Below, in pieces: positions 8,396-17,127 of a DNA stretch of 64,000 nt. Position numbers and translations under genes: made by a program. Origin of the DNA: Arthrobacter sp. MYb23. GTDB lineage: Bacteria > Actinomycetota > Actinomycetes > Actinomycetales > Micrococcaceae. The stretch spans positions 1 through 64,000 of the forward strand of contig NZ_PCPR01000025.1 of the NCBI RefSeq assembly GCF_002979775.1, written 5' to 3'. Below the pieces are notes generated by a model. It did not search any database. It was not told the DNA's origin and worked only from the letters and a program-made list of their open reading frames with translations. Positions within the stretch are counted from its first letter, which is position 1. Every line of letters begins with the position of its first letter.

Positions 8396-9496
8396 CTAGC
8401 CTGCGGGCTGCGCTTCCGTCTGCGCACGGATGCTCCATGTGGACCAATCCAAGGGGTGAACGGAGGGGCGGCCCAAGAGGTATCCCTGTGCTGCCGTAAC
8501 CTGCAGGGCAGTGACTTCATCAAGTTCGGCAGCTGTTTCGATGCCTTCCGCAATGATGTCCGCACCGATCTCCCGCGCGAGCTCCACGATGGCCTTGGCC
8601 CGGGTTTTTTGGCCTTCGTTGCTTTCAATTCCTTCAATCAAGTGGCGATCCAGCTTGATGATGTCCGGGCGCAGCTGTTCAATCCGTTCCATGGAAACCA
8701 AAGCGGCTCCGGACGCGCTGATGGCCACGCGCAAACCCAGGGCGCGCAGGGGGCCCAGGCCGTCGTTGCCGGTTTGTCCTCCAACGGCGTCCAAGCTGCC
8801 CGTGAGTTCAACAATGATCCGGTCCGGGGCGAGCGCCGCCGCAGCCAACAGGTTCCGCACACGGGGATCGCTTGACGTTGCGGGAGTGAGGTTCAGCGCA
8901 ACAGACATCCTTTCCGGGACATCATGGGCTGCGGTCAGGGCGCAATGCAGCGCAGCAATTTCGAGTTCCGTGCCCAAGCCGGCTGCCGCAGCCTCGTTGA
9001 ACCACACATCGGCTCCGGCGCCATCTTCACCGACGAACCTGGTCAACGCCTCCACACCCACCACCTCGCCACCGGGGAGCGCATGAACCGGCTGGAAGGC
9101 TGTCAGCAGGAGCTTGTCCGCAAGGATCGATTGGATGCTTTCGCGGACTTCATGGCTGACGGGCACGGATACGGTCCGCGCTATGTCCGAAGACTCCAGG
9201 TGCAGGCTGGCAGCTTCACGCTGGACCGGGACCTTGACCGGTGAGCCCGGCGTCTTGCGGGTCTCCAGCAAGTGCTCCAAAAGAACGCGCTCCGGGTTGT
9301 CGGGGCGTGCTTCAAGCAACGCGCGAAGATTGTTCCTGACGCCTTCGCTCCGGGCATCGCTATCGGCAAGGATGGATTCGATGATGTCCAGCACTTGTTC
9401 GCGCATGGTCATTTCTTCGCTGGCCGGAGATGCCACAGCATCGTCCTCCGGTGAGTTTCCGCTTTCCGGTATTGAAGAGCCCGCGTCTTGAGCCAT
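8396..9496 (-). CDS. EAL-domain protein, probably catalytically inactive
   Basis: A 366-residue cytoplasmic protein with an acidic N-terminal helical region (1-120) and an EAL domain (125-350). EAL is at 149-151, the metal-ligand Asn at 202 in NLTP, Glu230 in ELTG, Lys281 in IKLD, AEGIET at 316-321 and AQG at 336-338. The central metal-binding DDFG motif is replaced by ISASG at 259-263, so both aspartates required for cyclic di-GMP hydrolysis are gone. Loss of DDFG usually means a c-di-GMP receptor or protein-interaction module. There is no GGDEF domain or membrane anchor. AAAGGA lies 8 nt before the ATG. It is transcribed away from the CPBP gene. Confidence 0.87.
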   Translation of the reverse strand: MAQDAGSSIPESGNSPEDDAVASPASEEMTMREQVLDIIESILADSDARSEGVRNNLRALLEARPDNPERVLLEHLLETRKTPGSPVKVPVQREAASLHLESSDIARTVSVPVSHEVRESIQSILADKLLLTAFQPVHALPGGEVVGVEALTRFVGEDGAGADVWFNEAAAAGLGTELEIAALHCALTAAHDVPERMSVALNLTPATSSDPRVRNLLAAAALAPDRIIVELTGSLDAVGGQTGNDGLGPLRALGLRVAISASGAALVSMERIEQLRPDIIKLDRHLIEGIESNEGQKTRAKAIVELAREIGADIIAEGIETAAELDEVTALQVTAAQGYLLGRPSVHPLDWSTWSIRAQTEAQPAG

Positions 9497-9680
9497 TAAT
9501 TATTCCTTTGTGTGTCCCCCCACTGGCAAAAGCCAGCCATGACCTGGCGCCACGAAAACGTGTGGGCCTTGTCACGAATCTTACAGAGGAATCGTTGCAC
9601 CTGAGACACCCGGATGACTCCTGACGAGGGAAAACGTGTTGCAAAACGGGAAGCCCTGAGATGCTGGAGGAGTGACACCC

Positions 9681-10490
9681 ATGTCAAAGGAGTTACCCCG
9701 GACCGCACTGACGTGGAAGCTGCTGCCGGCGGCACTGCTTTCTTTGTCCGGCGTGCCGCTCTATGCGTTGGGTAACGGGCTGCTCGGCTATGGCCTGCTG
9801 GTGGCGAGCATGGCGACTGCAGCGTTCATCGACCACCGACTGATGCGGCATCTCGCCTTGATTGCAGCAGGTATGACTATTTTCAGCCTGGTACCCCTCA
9901 ACGCTGACCTCAGCAATGAGCACATGGCGCTCATGGGCGGTGCTTTGGCCCTGGCTGTGCTGGTGCCCTGGCTGGTGTCCCGGTTCCTCTACCGGGAAGA
10001 CATCATCAGATTCCCGGTGAATACGGGCCGTAAGTGGCCGCTGGCCGCGAAGCTCTACCTCATCGGCGTGGTTGCCCTCGGGTACTTCATTCTGCCGGTG
10101 TACCTGATCAGGACGGGCGTCTACCAAAACTGGCCGGATGCCGCCGATCCCCAGATCTTCTGGCGGCTCTTCCTGGGCGTTAACGCCGTGGGAATCTGGG
10201 ACGAACTGTTCTTCATCTGCACCACGTTCACCCTGCTGCGCCAACATTTTCCGGACTGGCTGGCCAACCTCCTGCAAGCTGTGGTGTTCTCGTCATTCCT
10301 GTGGGAGATCGGCTACCAGTCGTGGGGTCCGCTGTTGACGTTTCCCTTCGCCTTGCTCCAGGGCTATACGTTCAAGCTCACCAAATCCTTCACCTACGTG
10401 GTGTCCGTGCACCTGCTCTTCGACCTGGTGCTGTTCCTCGCGCTGGTTCATGCGCACAACAGGGACTGGCTGCCGATCTTCCTGTACTAG
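9681..10490 (+). CDS. CPBP-family intramembrane protease-like protein
   Basis: A 269-residue membrane protein with about eight hydrophobic segments. The C-terminal half resembles the CPBP (Abi/CAAX protease) domain: an acidic pair in WDELFFI where EE is usual, a WEIGY segment, and HLLFD as the last motif. The change from EE to DE keeps two acids, so activity is possible. GGAGGAG ends about 8 nt before ATG 9681, which is preferred over the GTG at 9672. It converges with the MarR gene of the carotenoid cluster; related proteins occur near actinobacterial isoprenoid genes, but a functional link is only a guess. Confidence 0.72.
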   Translation: MSKELPRTALTWKLLPAALLSLSGVPLYALGNGLLGYGLLVASMATAAFIDHRLMRHLALIAAGMTIFSLVPLNADLSNEHMALMGGALALAVLVPWLVSRFLYREDIIRFPVNTGRKWPLAAKLYLIGVVALGYFILPVYLIRTGVYQNWPDAADPQIFWRLFLGVNAVGIWDELFFICTTFTLLRQHFPDWLANLLQAVVFSSFLWEIGYQSWGPLLTFPFALLQGYTFKLTKSFTYVVSVHLLFDLVLFLALVHAHNRDWLPIFLY

Positions 10491-10533
10491 GCCAGCTTTC
10501 TTGGACTAGGCCGTCTTTCCTGTACTAGGAACC
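10478..10533. repeat. Three imperfect 18-19-bp direct repeats
   Basis: Units start at 10478, 10496 and 10515 and share CTTTCYTGKACTAGG. They span the stop codon of the CPBP gene and the stop codon of the convergent MarR gene; each unit contains TAG in the CPBP frame direction. They look like a local duplication of the 3' end. Confidence 0.6.
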
Positions 10534-11115
10534 CGCGGTCCCCGCCCACGCTTCGTCCGAAACTTCGATCTCCTGCGCCATGTCGTCCAAAAAGCGCTTC
10601 ACCGTTTCCCGTTCGGAAGGAGTGAGGCGGGCTGCCGCCAGGAACCGTTTGGCCTGCTGCCGGCCAACGGTCTCCATGGCGGCTTCGTGCGTTTCGGGGG
10701 TGATGGCGATTGCGAGCGCGCGCCGGTCCGAGGGGTGTGCGTGTCGCGTGACGTGTCCCGCGCGTTCCAGCCGGTCGAGCAGCTTGGTGGTGGACGCCGT
10801 CGAGATGTGCAGGCGGGACGCTATTGCGCCGGGTGTGGCAATGACGCCGTGGTTGGCGCAGACAATCAGATAGTGCAGGGCGCGCATGTCGGATTGGTTG
10901 AGCTTCATGTATCTGAGTGATGCGTCGGAGAGGCGTTCTTCTGCCTCGCGCAGTCTTCCCAGCGCTGCCATGAGTTCGCTTATTTGCTCTACGTCCGCTC
11001 CGGAAAGGCCGGAGCGACCCACCAATTCCTGATGAGGATCGTTGGCCTCCAGATGATAGATGCCGGCGGAAACCGGGGTGCCGGCTTCTTCGGGTATCTC
11101 TTCAGATCTGGACAT
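10525..11115 (-). CDS. MarR-family regulator of the carotenoid operon (CrtR-like)
   Basis: A 196-residue protein with a winged-helix core at about 75-150: TPGAIASRLHISTASTTKLL is the recognition region and HPSDRRALAI the wing. The N-terminal 45 residues are an extra acidic segment. It is divergent from idi-crtE with 131 bp between. In Corynebacterium glutamicum the MarR-type CrtR sits in the same position, represses the crt operon and responds to geranylgeranyl diphosphate; the same role is inferred here. There is no ribosome site. A TAACAT box (11123-11128, minus strand) ends 7 nt before the ATG, so the mRNA may be leaderless. Confidence 0.85.
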   Translation of the reverse strand: MSRSEEIPEEAGTPVSAGIYHLEANDPHQELVGRSGLSGADVEQISELMAALGRLREAEERLSDASLRYMKLNQSDMRALHYLIVCANHGVIATPGAIASRLHISTASTTKLLDRLERAGHVTRHAHPSDRRALAIAITPETHEAAMETVGRQQAKRFLAAARLTPSERETVKRFLDDMAQEIEVSDEAWAGTAGS

Positions 11116-11246
11116 GTTTGGTATGTTACACCCAACTTCCTACATGGTAGCCTTTCTTCTAGCTTGTCTAGCAATGTTGGGATTTAGCCAGCAGGTTCAG
11201 TCAGAAACGGCTTGGCTGGAAACAAAGGTGTGGAGGAAGGCGCAAC
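11116..11246. promoter_or_regulatory. Divergent promoter region between the MarR gene and idi-crt
   Basis: It contains a candidate leaderless -10 for the MarR gene (TAACAT, minus strand, 11123-11128), a short dyad CTAC-ATG-GTAG near 11140-11150, and the word AGCTTGT followed by CTAGCA near 11160-11173. The same two words occur in front of the second MarR gene at 17684-17699. A GGAGGAAGG ribosome site for idi ends the region. Operator assignment is inference. Confidence 0.5.
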
Positions 11247-11801
11247 ATGAACGCGACAGAGATGGTGGTCCTCCTTGACGACGCCGGAGCGCCCATTGGG
11301 CAGGCCCCGAAAGCAGGAGTGCACACGCTGGACACTCCTCTCCATCTGGCCTTCTCCTGCTACCTGCTCAACGACGCCGGGGAAGTCCTCCTCACCCGCC
11401 GTTCACCAGAGAAGAAGACGTGGCCCGGAGTGTGGACCAACAGCTTCTGCGGCCACCCGGCCCCCGGCGAAGAATTCGAGGAAGCCGTCCAACGGCGGGC
11501 ACAGTTCGAACTCGGAGTCGATGCCACCAGGATCGAACTGGCCCTCCCCCACTTCCGTTACAGGGCTGTGGACCCCACCGGGATCGTAGAAAACGAAGTC
11601 TGCCCCGTCTACGTAGCCCGCATCACCGGCGTCCTGAAGCCCAACCCCGCAGAGGTTGCGGACTGGGCCTGGATCTCACCTGCGCTGCTAGCTGACGCCC
11701 TGGACCACACACCCGCCGCTTTCAGCCCTTGGCTAGGGCTGCAATTCCCACAACTACTTGAGGCCGGCGCTTTGCCGCTCCAAGCCGGAGCTGAAGCATG
11801 A
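11247..11801 (+). CDS. idi: Isopentenyl-diphosphate delta-isomerase, type 1
   Basis: Interconverts isopentenyl and dimethylallyl diphosphate, supplying the starter for carotenoid synthesis. It is a Nudix-fold enzyme of 184 residues, the usual length. The catalytic Cys lies in NSFCGHP and the catalytic Glu in ENEVCPV; His ligands sit in the LHLAFSCYL and GHP stretches, and the Nudix helix is PAPGEEFEEAVQRR. A strong GGAGGAAGG site precedes the ATG. The stop overlaps the crtE start by ATGA, so idi is the first gene of the coupled crt operon. Confidence 0.95.
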   Translation: MNATEMVVLLDDAGAPIGQAPKAGVHTLDTPLHLAFSCYLLNDAGEVLLTRRSPEKKTWPGVWTNSFCGHPAPGEEFEEAVQRRAQFELGVDATRIELALPHFRYRAVDPTGIVENEVCPVYVARITGVLKPNPAEVADWAWISPALLADALDHTPAAFSPWLGLQFPQLLEAGALPLQAGAEA

Positions 11802-12940
11802 CCATCACCTCAAGCACCGTCCGGAGCCGGACCGATCTCTGCACCGCGATTGAAAACGAACTCGGCGGGCTGATCGGCAAGAGGGCCAGCGCAGCGACGG
11901 TCTACGGCCCGGACTTCGCCAGGCTCTGGGAGCTCGCCGGCCAGAACGTCCTGGGCGGCAAGTTTGTCCGGCCACTCCTGCTCATGGAGACGTACGACGC
12001 CCTGAACCAAACTCAGCAGAGTCACCAGAATCATCAGGAAACTGGCACCGCGGAATCACGCCACCGCGAAACCGCCATCAGCATCGCCGCTGCCATCGAG
12101 CTCCTGCACTACGCCTTCCTCCTGCATGATGACGTGATCGACGGCGACCTCGTCCGCCGCGGGCACCCCAACCTGATCGGTTCCCTCCTGGAGGAAGCCG
12201 GCGAAACTGCTCGTGAGACGTCCGGCGCAGACGGCACCCGCGCCGGGAGCGTCCTCCACTGGGCTCAGACCGGCGGAATCCTGATGGGCGACATGCTCCT
12301 CGCAGCCACGCACCAGTCCTTTGCCCGGGCAGATCTCCCTCACGAGCTTCGCCTGCGGCTCCTGGACCTCCTGGAACACACCATTAACGAGACCGTGGCC
12401 GGCGAGCAATTGGACGTGGGCCTCGGTGACGGCGTCATTGCCCCGGATCTCCAGACCATCCTGGTGATGTGCGGCTATAAAACGGCGACGTACACCTTCG
12501 AACTCCCCCTGCGTGCCGCCGCTGCGCTGGCAGGCGCCGACTTCGCCGTCGAGAATGCGCTCGCAACAGCCGGCAGGCACCTTGGCCTCGCTTTCCAACT
12601 CCAGGACGATCTCCTGTCCACCTTCGGGGATCCTCGCCGCCACGGCAAGGATCCCTTTTCCGATCTCCGTGAGGGGAAGGAGACGGCCATCATCGCCCAT
12701 GCCCGGACCACCACGGCCTGGCCGGACATTGAGCCCTTCTTTGGCAGGCCCGAGCTGAGCGTCGGAGACGGCGAGCATGTCCGCCGGCATCTCACCCGCT
12801 GCGGGGCCGAGGCTTTTGTTGAGGGCCTTATCGAGGAACAAATGCAGGCATTCAACCATCAACTGACCAGCACCATCCCGGCAAGTGTGCGCAACGTGCT
12901 GCTCGATCTCGCGGTACAGCTGGAGGGACGGCAGTCATGA
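11798..12940 (+). CDS. crtE: Polyprenyl (geranylgeranyl) diphosphate synthase
   Basis: Builds the C20 (possibly also longer) isoprenoid diphosphate from IPP and DMAPP. Both Asp-rich motifs are present: DDVID at 111-115 and DDLLSTFGD beginning at 270. The conserved GGKFVRPLL is near 53-61. A Gln/His/Asn-rich insertion at 70-90 is unusual. The 380-residue length suits actinobacterial CrtE. It overlaps idi and crtB by ATGA at either end. Exact chain length cannot be read from sequence, but crtB downstream demands GGPP. Confidence 0.94.
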   Translation: MTITSSTVRSRTDLCTAIENELGGLIGKRASAATVYGPDFARLWELAGQNVLGGKFVRPLLLMETYDALNQTQQSHQNHQETGTAESRHRETAISIAAAIELLHYAFLLHDDVIDGDLVRRGHPNLIGSLLEEAGETARETSGADGTRAGSVLHWAQTGGILMGDMLLAATHQSFARADLPHELRLRLLDLLEHTINETVAGEQLDVGLGDGVIAPDLQTILVMCGYKTATYTFELPLRAAAALAGADFAVENALATAGRHLGLAFQLQDDLLSTFGDPRRHGKDPFSDLREGKETAIIAHARTTTAWPDIEPFFGRPELSVGDGEHVRRHLTRCGAEAFVEGLIEEQMQAFNHQLTSTIPASVRNVLLDLAVQLEGRQS

Positions 12941-13872
12941 GCGTCGCAACAGACACCTCGTTCACACATTTCACGCGAACGGCCGAGCGTGCCGCCAACC
13001 AGGTCATCTCCGCATACTCCACCTCGTTCGGCTTGGCCTGCAGGTTGCTGGGATCCAGGCACCGCCAGCACGTCCGCAACATCTACGCCCTGGTGCGGGT
13101 GGCCGACGAACTCGTTGACGGTGTCACGGCGGAGGCCGGCCTGAGCTACCAGGAGCAGTGCGACGCCCTGACCCACTTCATTGACGAGACACACAGGGCA
13201 GTCCAGCTCGGCTACAGCAGCGACCTCATCATCCACGCGTTCGCCCAGACAGCCCGCGCCGCAAGGATTGATCAGTCGCTCATTGACCCGTTCTTTGACT
13301 CCATGCGCATGGACCTCGGCGAGCACACTGACGTTGGCGGCCGGACGGCTCCCGCTGCCGGTCAACAGCCGGCGCCCCTGCGTTTCGACGCCGATGCCCA
13401 CGATGGCTACGTCCACGGTTCCGCCGAGGTGGTGGGGCTGATGTGCCTGCGGGTCTTCATGCGGGACGAGAAAATCGACGACGCCGACGCCACGGCTTTG
13501 GAGTACGGCGCCAGCAGGTTGGGCGCTGCTTTCCAGAACATCAACTTCCTCAGGGACCTGGCCGATGACACCACGCGCCTGGGCCGCAGTTACCTTGGCA
13601 CTTCGGACCATCTTGAGGACCACCAGCGCATGGAGTGGGTCAGCACCATCCGGGCGCAGCTGGCCGACGCCAACGCCGTCATTCCCTTGCTGCCCCGCGA
13701 CGCCCGCGCTGCAGTCCGGAGTGCCTCTGCATTGTTCCAGGCGCTGACGGACAAAATTGAACAGACCACCGTGGACGAGCTCTACCGCTCCCGGGTCCGT
13801 GTACCGGATGCCGTCAAAGCCGGACTGGCCGCCCGCGCTGTCGCCTCAACCTGGATGGAGCTGCACCGATGA
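12937..13872 (+). CDS. crtB: Phytoene synthase
   Basis: Condenses two GGPP into 15-cis-phytoene. It is a trans-isoprenyl diphosphate synthase, head-to-head class, of 311 residues. YSTSFGLACRLL is near 27-38, the first Asp motif DELVDG at 57-62, and the second Asp motif in FQNINFLRDLADD. Overlaps with crtE and crtI (ATGA) indicate translational coupling. An Ala/Pro-rich stretch near 130-145 (GGRTAPAAGQQP) is a likely loop insertion. Confidence 0.95.
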   Translation: MSVATDTSFTHFTRTAERAANQVISAYSTSFGLACRLLGSRHRQHVRNIYALVRVADELVDGVTAEAGLSYQEQCDALTHFIDETHRAVQLGYSSDLIIHAFAQTARAARIDQSLIDPFFDSMRMDLGEHTDVGGRTAPAAGQQPAPLRFDADAHDGYVHGSAEVVGLMCLRVFMRDEKIDDADATALEYGASRLGAAFQNINFLRDLADDTTRLGRSYLGTSDHLEDHQRMEWVSTIRAQLADANAVIPLLPRDARAAVRSASALFQALTDKIEQTTVDELYRSRVRVPDAVKAGLAARAVASTWMELHR

Positions 13873-15521
13873 CCCGGACAGTAGTGATCGGCGGTGGCAT
13901 CGCTGGGCTTGCCACCGCTGCACTCCTCGCCCACGAAGGACATGAGGTCCAGCTCCTTGAGCAACGCGACCGGGTGGGTGGCCGTGCGGGCAGCCTCGAA
14001 CGGGAGGGCTTCCGCTGGGACACCGGTCCCTCCTGGTACCTGATGCCCGGCGTCTTCGATCACTTCTTCAATCTGCTCGGCACCAGCACCGCCGAACAGC
14101 TGGATCTGCGCACCCTCAGTCCTGCGTACCGCATCTTCAGCGAACCAAACCACGACGGCGTACGGCCGGACCCGCTGACAATTCCCCTTGGCAGCGAGCA
14201 GGTTTTGGACACCTTCGAAAGCGTTGAGCCCGGCAGCGCCAAGGAACTCCGCTCCTACCTCGCCTCGGCGCAGCACACCACGGAGATGGCCGAACGGTTC
14301 TTCCTCTACAACCCGTTCACCAAACTGCAGGCACTGCTTCATCCGGAGGTTGTGCGCAGCCTGCCCAAGCTCGCCCAACTGCTCCTGACACCGCTGGACA
14401 AATACGTTTCCCAGCGGTTCCAGCACCCAGTGCTTCGGCAGGTGCTCGGATACCCGGCGGTATTTCTGGGTACCAGTCCGTCCGCTGCTCCAGCGATGTA
14501 CCACCTGATGAGCGCCTTGGACCTCGGCGATGGCGTGCAGTACCCGATGGGCGGTTTTTGGGCCCTGGTTGAACGTCTGGAAGCCTTGGCCCTTGACGCC
14601 GGAGTCAGGATCCACACGGGGGCCGAAGCCCTCAAGATCACCACCCGCGAAGCGGCCCACCCCAAGAAACTGGGGCGCTTTGACGGCCTGGACCTCCCCG
14701 CATGGTTTACCGGCAAGGACAGCCGGGAAGTCACCGGCGTGAAATGGCGGGACAACACCGGTGTTGAGCACTACAGCGTCGCCGATCAGGTGGTCTCCGG
14801 CGCTGATCTGCATCACACAGAAACCCAACTGCTGGGCGTCCGTGACCGGAGCTACAACAAGAAGTACTGGCAGAGCCGCACCAGCGGCCCCGGTGCAGTG
14901 CTGGTGATGTTGGGAGTGAAGGGCTCCCTGCCGGACCTCCCCCACCACTCCCTGTTCTTCACCCGAGATTGGGAGGCCAACTTCGCCTCGATCTACGGTG
15001 ACGATCCAAGCATTCCGGATCCCGCCTCCATCTACGTCTGCAAACCCACCGCCACTGACCCCGGCGTCGCACCGCAGGACCACGAGAATCTCTTTGTCCT
15101 GGTTCCCATCCCCGCCGACCCCTCGCTCGGAGCAGGTGGACCTGACGGCAGCGGCGATGAGCTGATCGAACGGACAGCCGACGCCGCCCTGGACCAGATT
15201 GCCCAGTGGGCCAACATCCCGGACCTCCGCGAACGCGTGGTGGTCCGGCACACCATAGGCCCGGCCGACTTCGCGCGCGACTACAACTCGTGGCGCGGCG
15301 GCATGCTGGGACCTGCACACACCCTGAGGCAAAGCGCCATGTTCCGGGCGCAGAATGCCTCCAAGCGTGTTCGCGGCCTGTACTACGCAGGCGCAACCAC
15401 CGCTCCGGGCGTTGGCGTGCCCATGTGCCTCATCAGCGCCGAACTTGTTCTGAAGCGGATCCGCGGCGATCACAGCACTGGCCCTACCACTGTGAGGCCT
15501 GTAGCTAGCAGGATCGGCTAA
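13869..15521 (+). CDS. crtI: Phytoene desaturase
   Basis: An FAD-dependent enzyme that introduces four double bases-pairs of conjugation into phytoene to give lycopene (four desaturation steps). The N-terminal dinucleotide-binding motif VVIGGGIAGLATAALLA is at 4-20, with Glu at the end of the second strand. The C-terminal FAD signature includes YYAGATTAPGVGVPMCL. Its 550 residues are slightly longer than the usual 490-520 because of a linker near residues 420-440 (GAGGPDGSGDEL). It overlaps crtB by ATGA and abuts crtYe by one base. Confidence 0.95.
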   Translation: MTRTVVIGGGIAGLATAALLAHEGHEVQLLEQRDRVGGRAGSLEREGFRWDTGPSWYLMPGVFDHFFNLLGTSTAEQLDLRTLSPAYRIFSEPNHDGVRPDPLTIPLGSEQVLDTFESVEPGSAKELRSYLASAQHTTEMAERFFLYNPFTKLQALLHPEVVRSLPKLAQLLLTPLDKYVSQRFQHPVLRQVLGYPAVFLGTSPSAAPAMYHLMSALDLGDGVQYPMGGFWALVERLEALALDAGVRIHTGAEALKITTREAAHPKKLGRFDGLDLPAWFTGKDSREVTGVKWRDNTGVEHYSVADQVVSGADLHHTETQLLGVRDRSYNKKYWQSRTSGPGAVLVMLGVKGSLPDLPHHSLFFTRDWEANFASIYGDDPSIPDPASIYVCKPTATDPGVAPQDHENLFVLVPIPADPSLGAGGPDGSGDELIERTADAALDQIAQWANIPDLRERVVVRHTIGPADFARDYNSWRGGMLGPAHTLRQSAMFRAQNASKRVRGLYYAGATTAPGVGVPMCLISAELVLKRIRGDHSTGPTTVRPVASRIG

Positions 15522-15877
15522 TGGGTGTTCTCTACTTGGTCTCGTTGCTCTTGGGCATCACCTGCATGCTCCTGCTCGATCACCGTTTCCGCCTGTTCTT
15601 CTGGCGGGACGCCAAAGCGGCGGCAATCGTGACCGCCGTCGGAGTCTTGTTCCTCCTCGGCTGGGACTTGGCCGGAATAGGGCTGGGAATTTTCCTGCGC
15701 GGCGAAGGAACCATCGCCACCGGGTTGCTGCTCGCACCGGAATTGCCCATCGAGGAACCCGTGTTCCTGCTTTTCCTGGTGCTCTGCACCATGGTGCTTT
15801 ACACGGGCGCGCGGCGCATTATGGAGCGGATCCCTGCCAAGCGCCGTGAAAACGAGCGGGAGCGTGAGAACGTATGA
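15521..15877 (+). CDS. crtYe: C50 carotenoid epsilon-cyclase subunit
   Basis: A small membrane protein of 118 residues with three hydrophobic segments and the lycopene cyclase-domain signature PIEEPVF at 76-82. In C50 pathways CrtYe acts as a heterodimer with CrtYf to form epsilon rings on flavuxanthin, giving decaprenoxanthin. The charged C-terminus (RRENERERENV) is cytoplasmic. The ATG overlaps the crtI stop by one base, and its own stop overlaps the next gene by ATGA, so stoichiometric expression with the fused partner is expected. Confidence 0.9.
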   Translation: MGVLYLVSLLLGITCMLLLDHRFRLFFWRDAKAAAIVTAVGVLFLLGWDLAGIGLGIFLRGEGTIATGLLLAPELPIEEPVFLLFLVLCTMVLYTGARRIMERIPAKRRENERERENV

Positions 15878-17127
15878 CCTACCTGTGGCTCGCGCTCGCG
15901 TTCATCGCAGCAGCAGTCATCGCGGGCGTGATGTTTGCCCGTGCGGGTGCCAGGCCTGGTGGAGCCCAACGAGGTGGTGCCCAACGAGGTGGTGCCCAAA
16001 TCGGTGAGACAGCCAGGCATTGGAAGGCCGTTGGGTTGGCCTTCGCCGCCCTTGCTGTCCTCACGGCGGTGTTCGACTCCGTCATGATCGGCATGGAGCT
16101 CTTCCACTACGACGCCTCGCACATTCTTGGCCTCAAAATTGGTTTGGCACCCATCGAGGATTTTGCCTACCCGCTGGCCGGCGTCGTGGCGCTGCCTGGC
16201 CTGTGGATATGGCTGACGCGCAAGCGCAACGATGCCAGCCCCCGCGCTTCCCGGAACTTCAAGGGCCTCGTCCCGCAGGCTTTGCTCGCATCGCGGCCGG
16301 TCAGCTGGATCAACACCGCCTACCCGTTTGCCGCGGCCATGCTTCTTACCACGCGCGACATCGACTGGGTGTTGATCGTGGGCACCTTCTACTTCCTGAT
16401 CCCCTACAACCTGGCCATGTATGGCATCAACGACGTCTTTGACTATGAGTCGGACCTCAAGAATCCGCGCAAGGGCGGCATCGAAGGCGCACTGCTCCAG
16501 CCTCATCTCCACCGGCCCATGCTGTGGCTCGCGGCGATCACCAACGTCCCGTTCCTGTTGGTGTTGGCGTTCGCGGGCGGACCGGCTGCATGGATCAGCC
16601 TGGGCGTAAGCGCATTCGCCGTGGTGGCCTACTCCGTGGCCGGTCTCCGCTTCAAGGAACGCCCTGTCCTGGACTCTCTGACGTCCAGTACGCACTTCGT
16701 GAGTCCCGCCGTCGTCGGCTTGGCGCTGGCAGGCGCTGATGTAACACCCGGGCTGCTCATCCTGCTGGCCGCGTTCTTCCTCTGGGGTATGGCCGCTCAC
16801 GCTTTCGGCGCCGTCCAGGACATCGAACCCGACCGTCAGGCCGGCATCGGCTCCATAGCAACCGTCATCGGTGCCCGCCGGACGGTGCGGCTCGCCGTCG
16901 GACTCTGGCTTGTGGCGGGCCTGGCGATGCTGGCCACGCCGTGGCCCGGGCCGCTCGCGGCGATCATCGCCGTCCCGTACATCATCAATTGCGCCCCGTA
17001 TTGGAACGTGACGGATACGACGGCGGCGCGCACCAACGTGGCATGGCGGCGGTTCATCTGGCTCAACTACGGTTCAGGATTCCTGGTGACGCTCATTTTC
17101 ATCCTGCAGTGGAGCCTCACGTCATGA
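15874..17127 (+). CDS. crtYf-crtEb: Fused CrtYf (cyclase subunit) and CrtEb (lycopene elongase)
   Basis: A 417-residue membrane protein. Residues 1-118 are a lycopene cyclase-domain half with PIEDFAYPL at 93-101, corresponding to CrtYf. Residues 125-417 are a UbiA-type prenyltransferase corresponding to the lycopene elongase CrtEb, with NDVFDYESD at 186-194 and DIEPDRQAG from 316 as the two Asp-rich motifs. In most described clusters these are separate genes; a similar fusion (LbtBC) is known from Dietzia. The elongase adds two C5 units to lycopene and the cyclase half closes the rings with CrtYe. The first cytoplasmic loop carries a GGAQR repeat. The end overlaps the convergent MarR gene by 6 bp. 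Confidence 0.9.
   Translation: MTYLWLALAFIAAAVIAGVMFARAGARPGGAQRGGAQRGGAQIGETARHWKAVGLAFAALAVLTAVFDSVMIGMELFHYDASHILGLKIGLAPIEDFAYPLAGVVALPGLWIWLTRKRNDASPRASRNFKGLVPQALLASRPVSWINTAYPFAAAMLLTTRDIDWVLIVGTFYFLIPYNLAMYGINDVFDYESDLKNPRKGGIEGALLQPHLHRPMLWLAAITNVPFLLVLAFAGGPAAWISLGVSAFAVVAYSVAGLRFKERPVLDSLTSSTHFVSPAVVGLALAGADVTPGLLILLAAFFLWGMAAHAFGAVQDIEPDRQAGIGSIATVIGARRTVRLAVGLWLVAGLAMLATPWPGPLAAIIAVPYIINCAPYWNVTDTTAARTNVAWRRFIWLNYGSGFLVTLIFILQWSLTS
15958..16002 (+). repeat. Three 15-bp tandem repeats inside crtYf-crtEb
   Basis: Units at 15958, 15973 and 15988 (core GGTGGTGCCCAACGA) encode GGAQR, GGAQR and GGAQI in the loop after the first membrane helix of the CrtYf half. The in-frame unit length suggests slippage; copy number may vary between strains. 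Confidence 0.85.

Noticed and set aside
13782-15473. 563-codon open frame antisense to crtI
   Set aside because: Composition is typical of a GC-skewed shadow frame; crtI has complete motifs.
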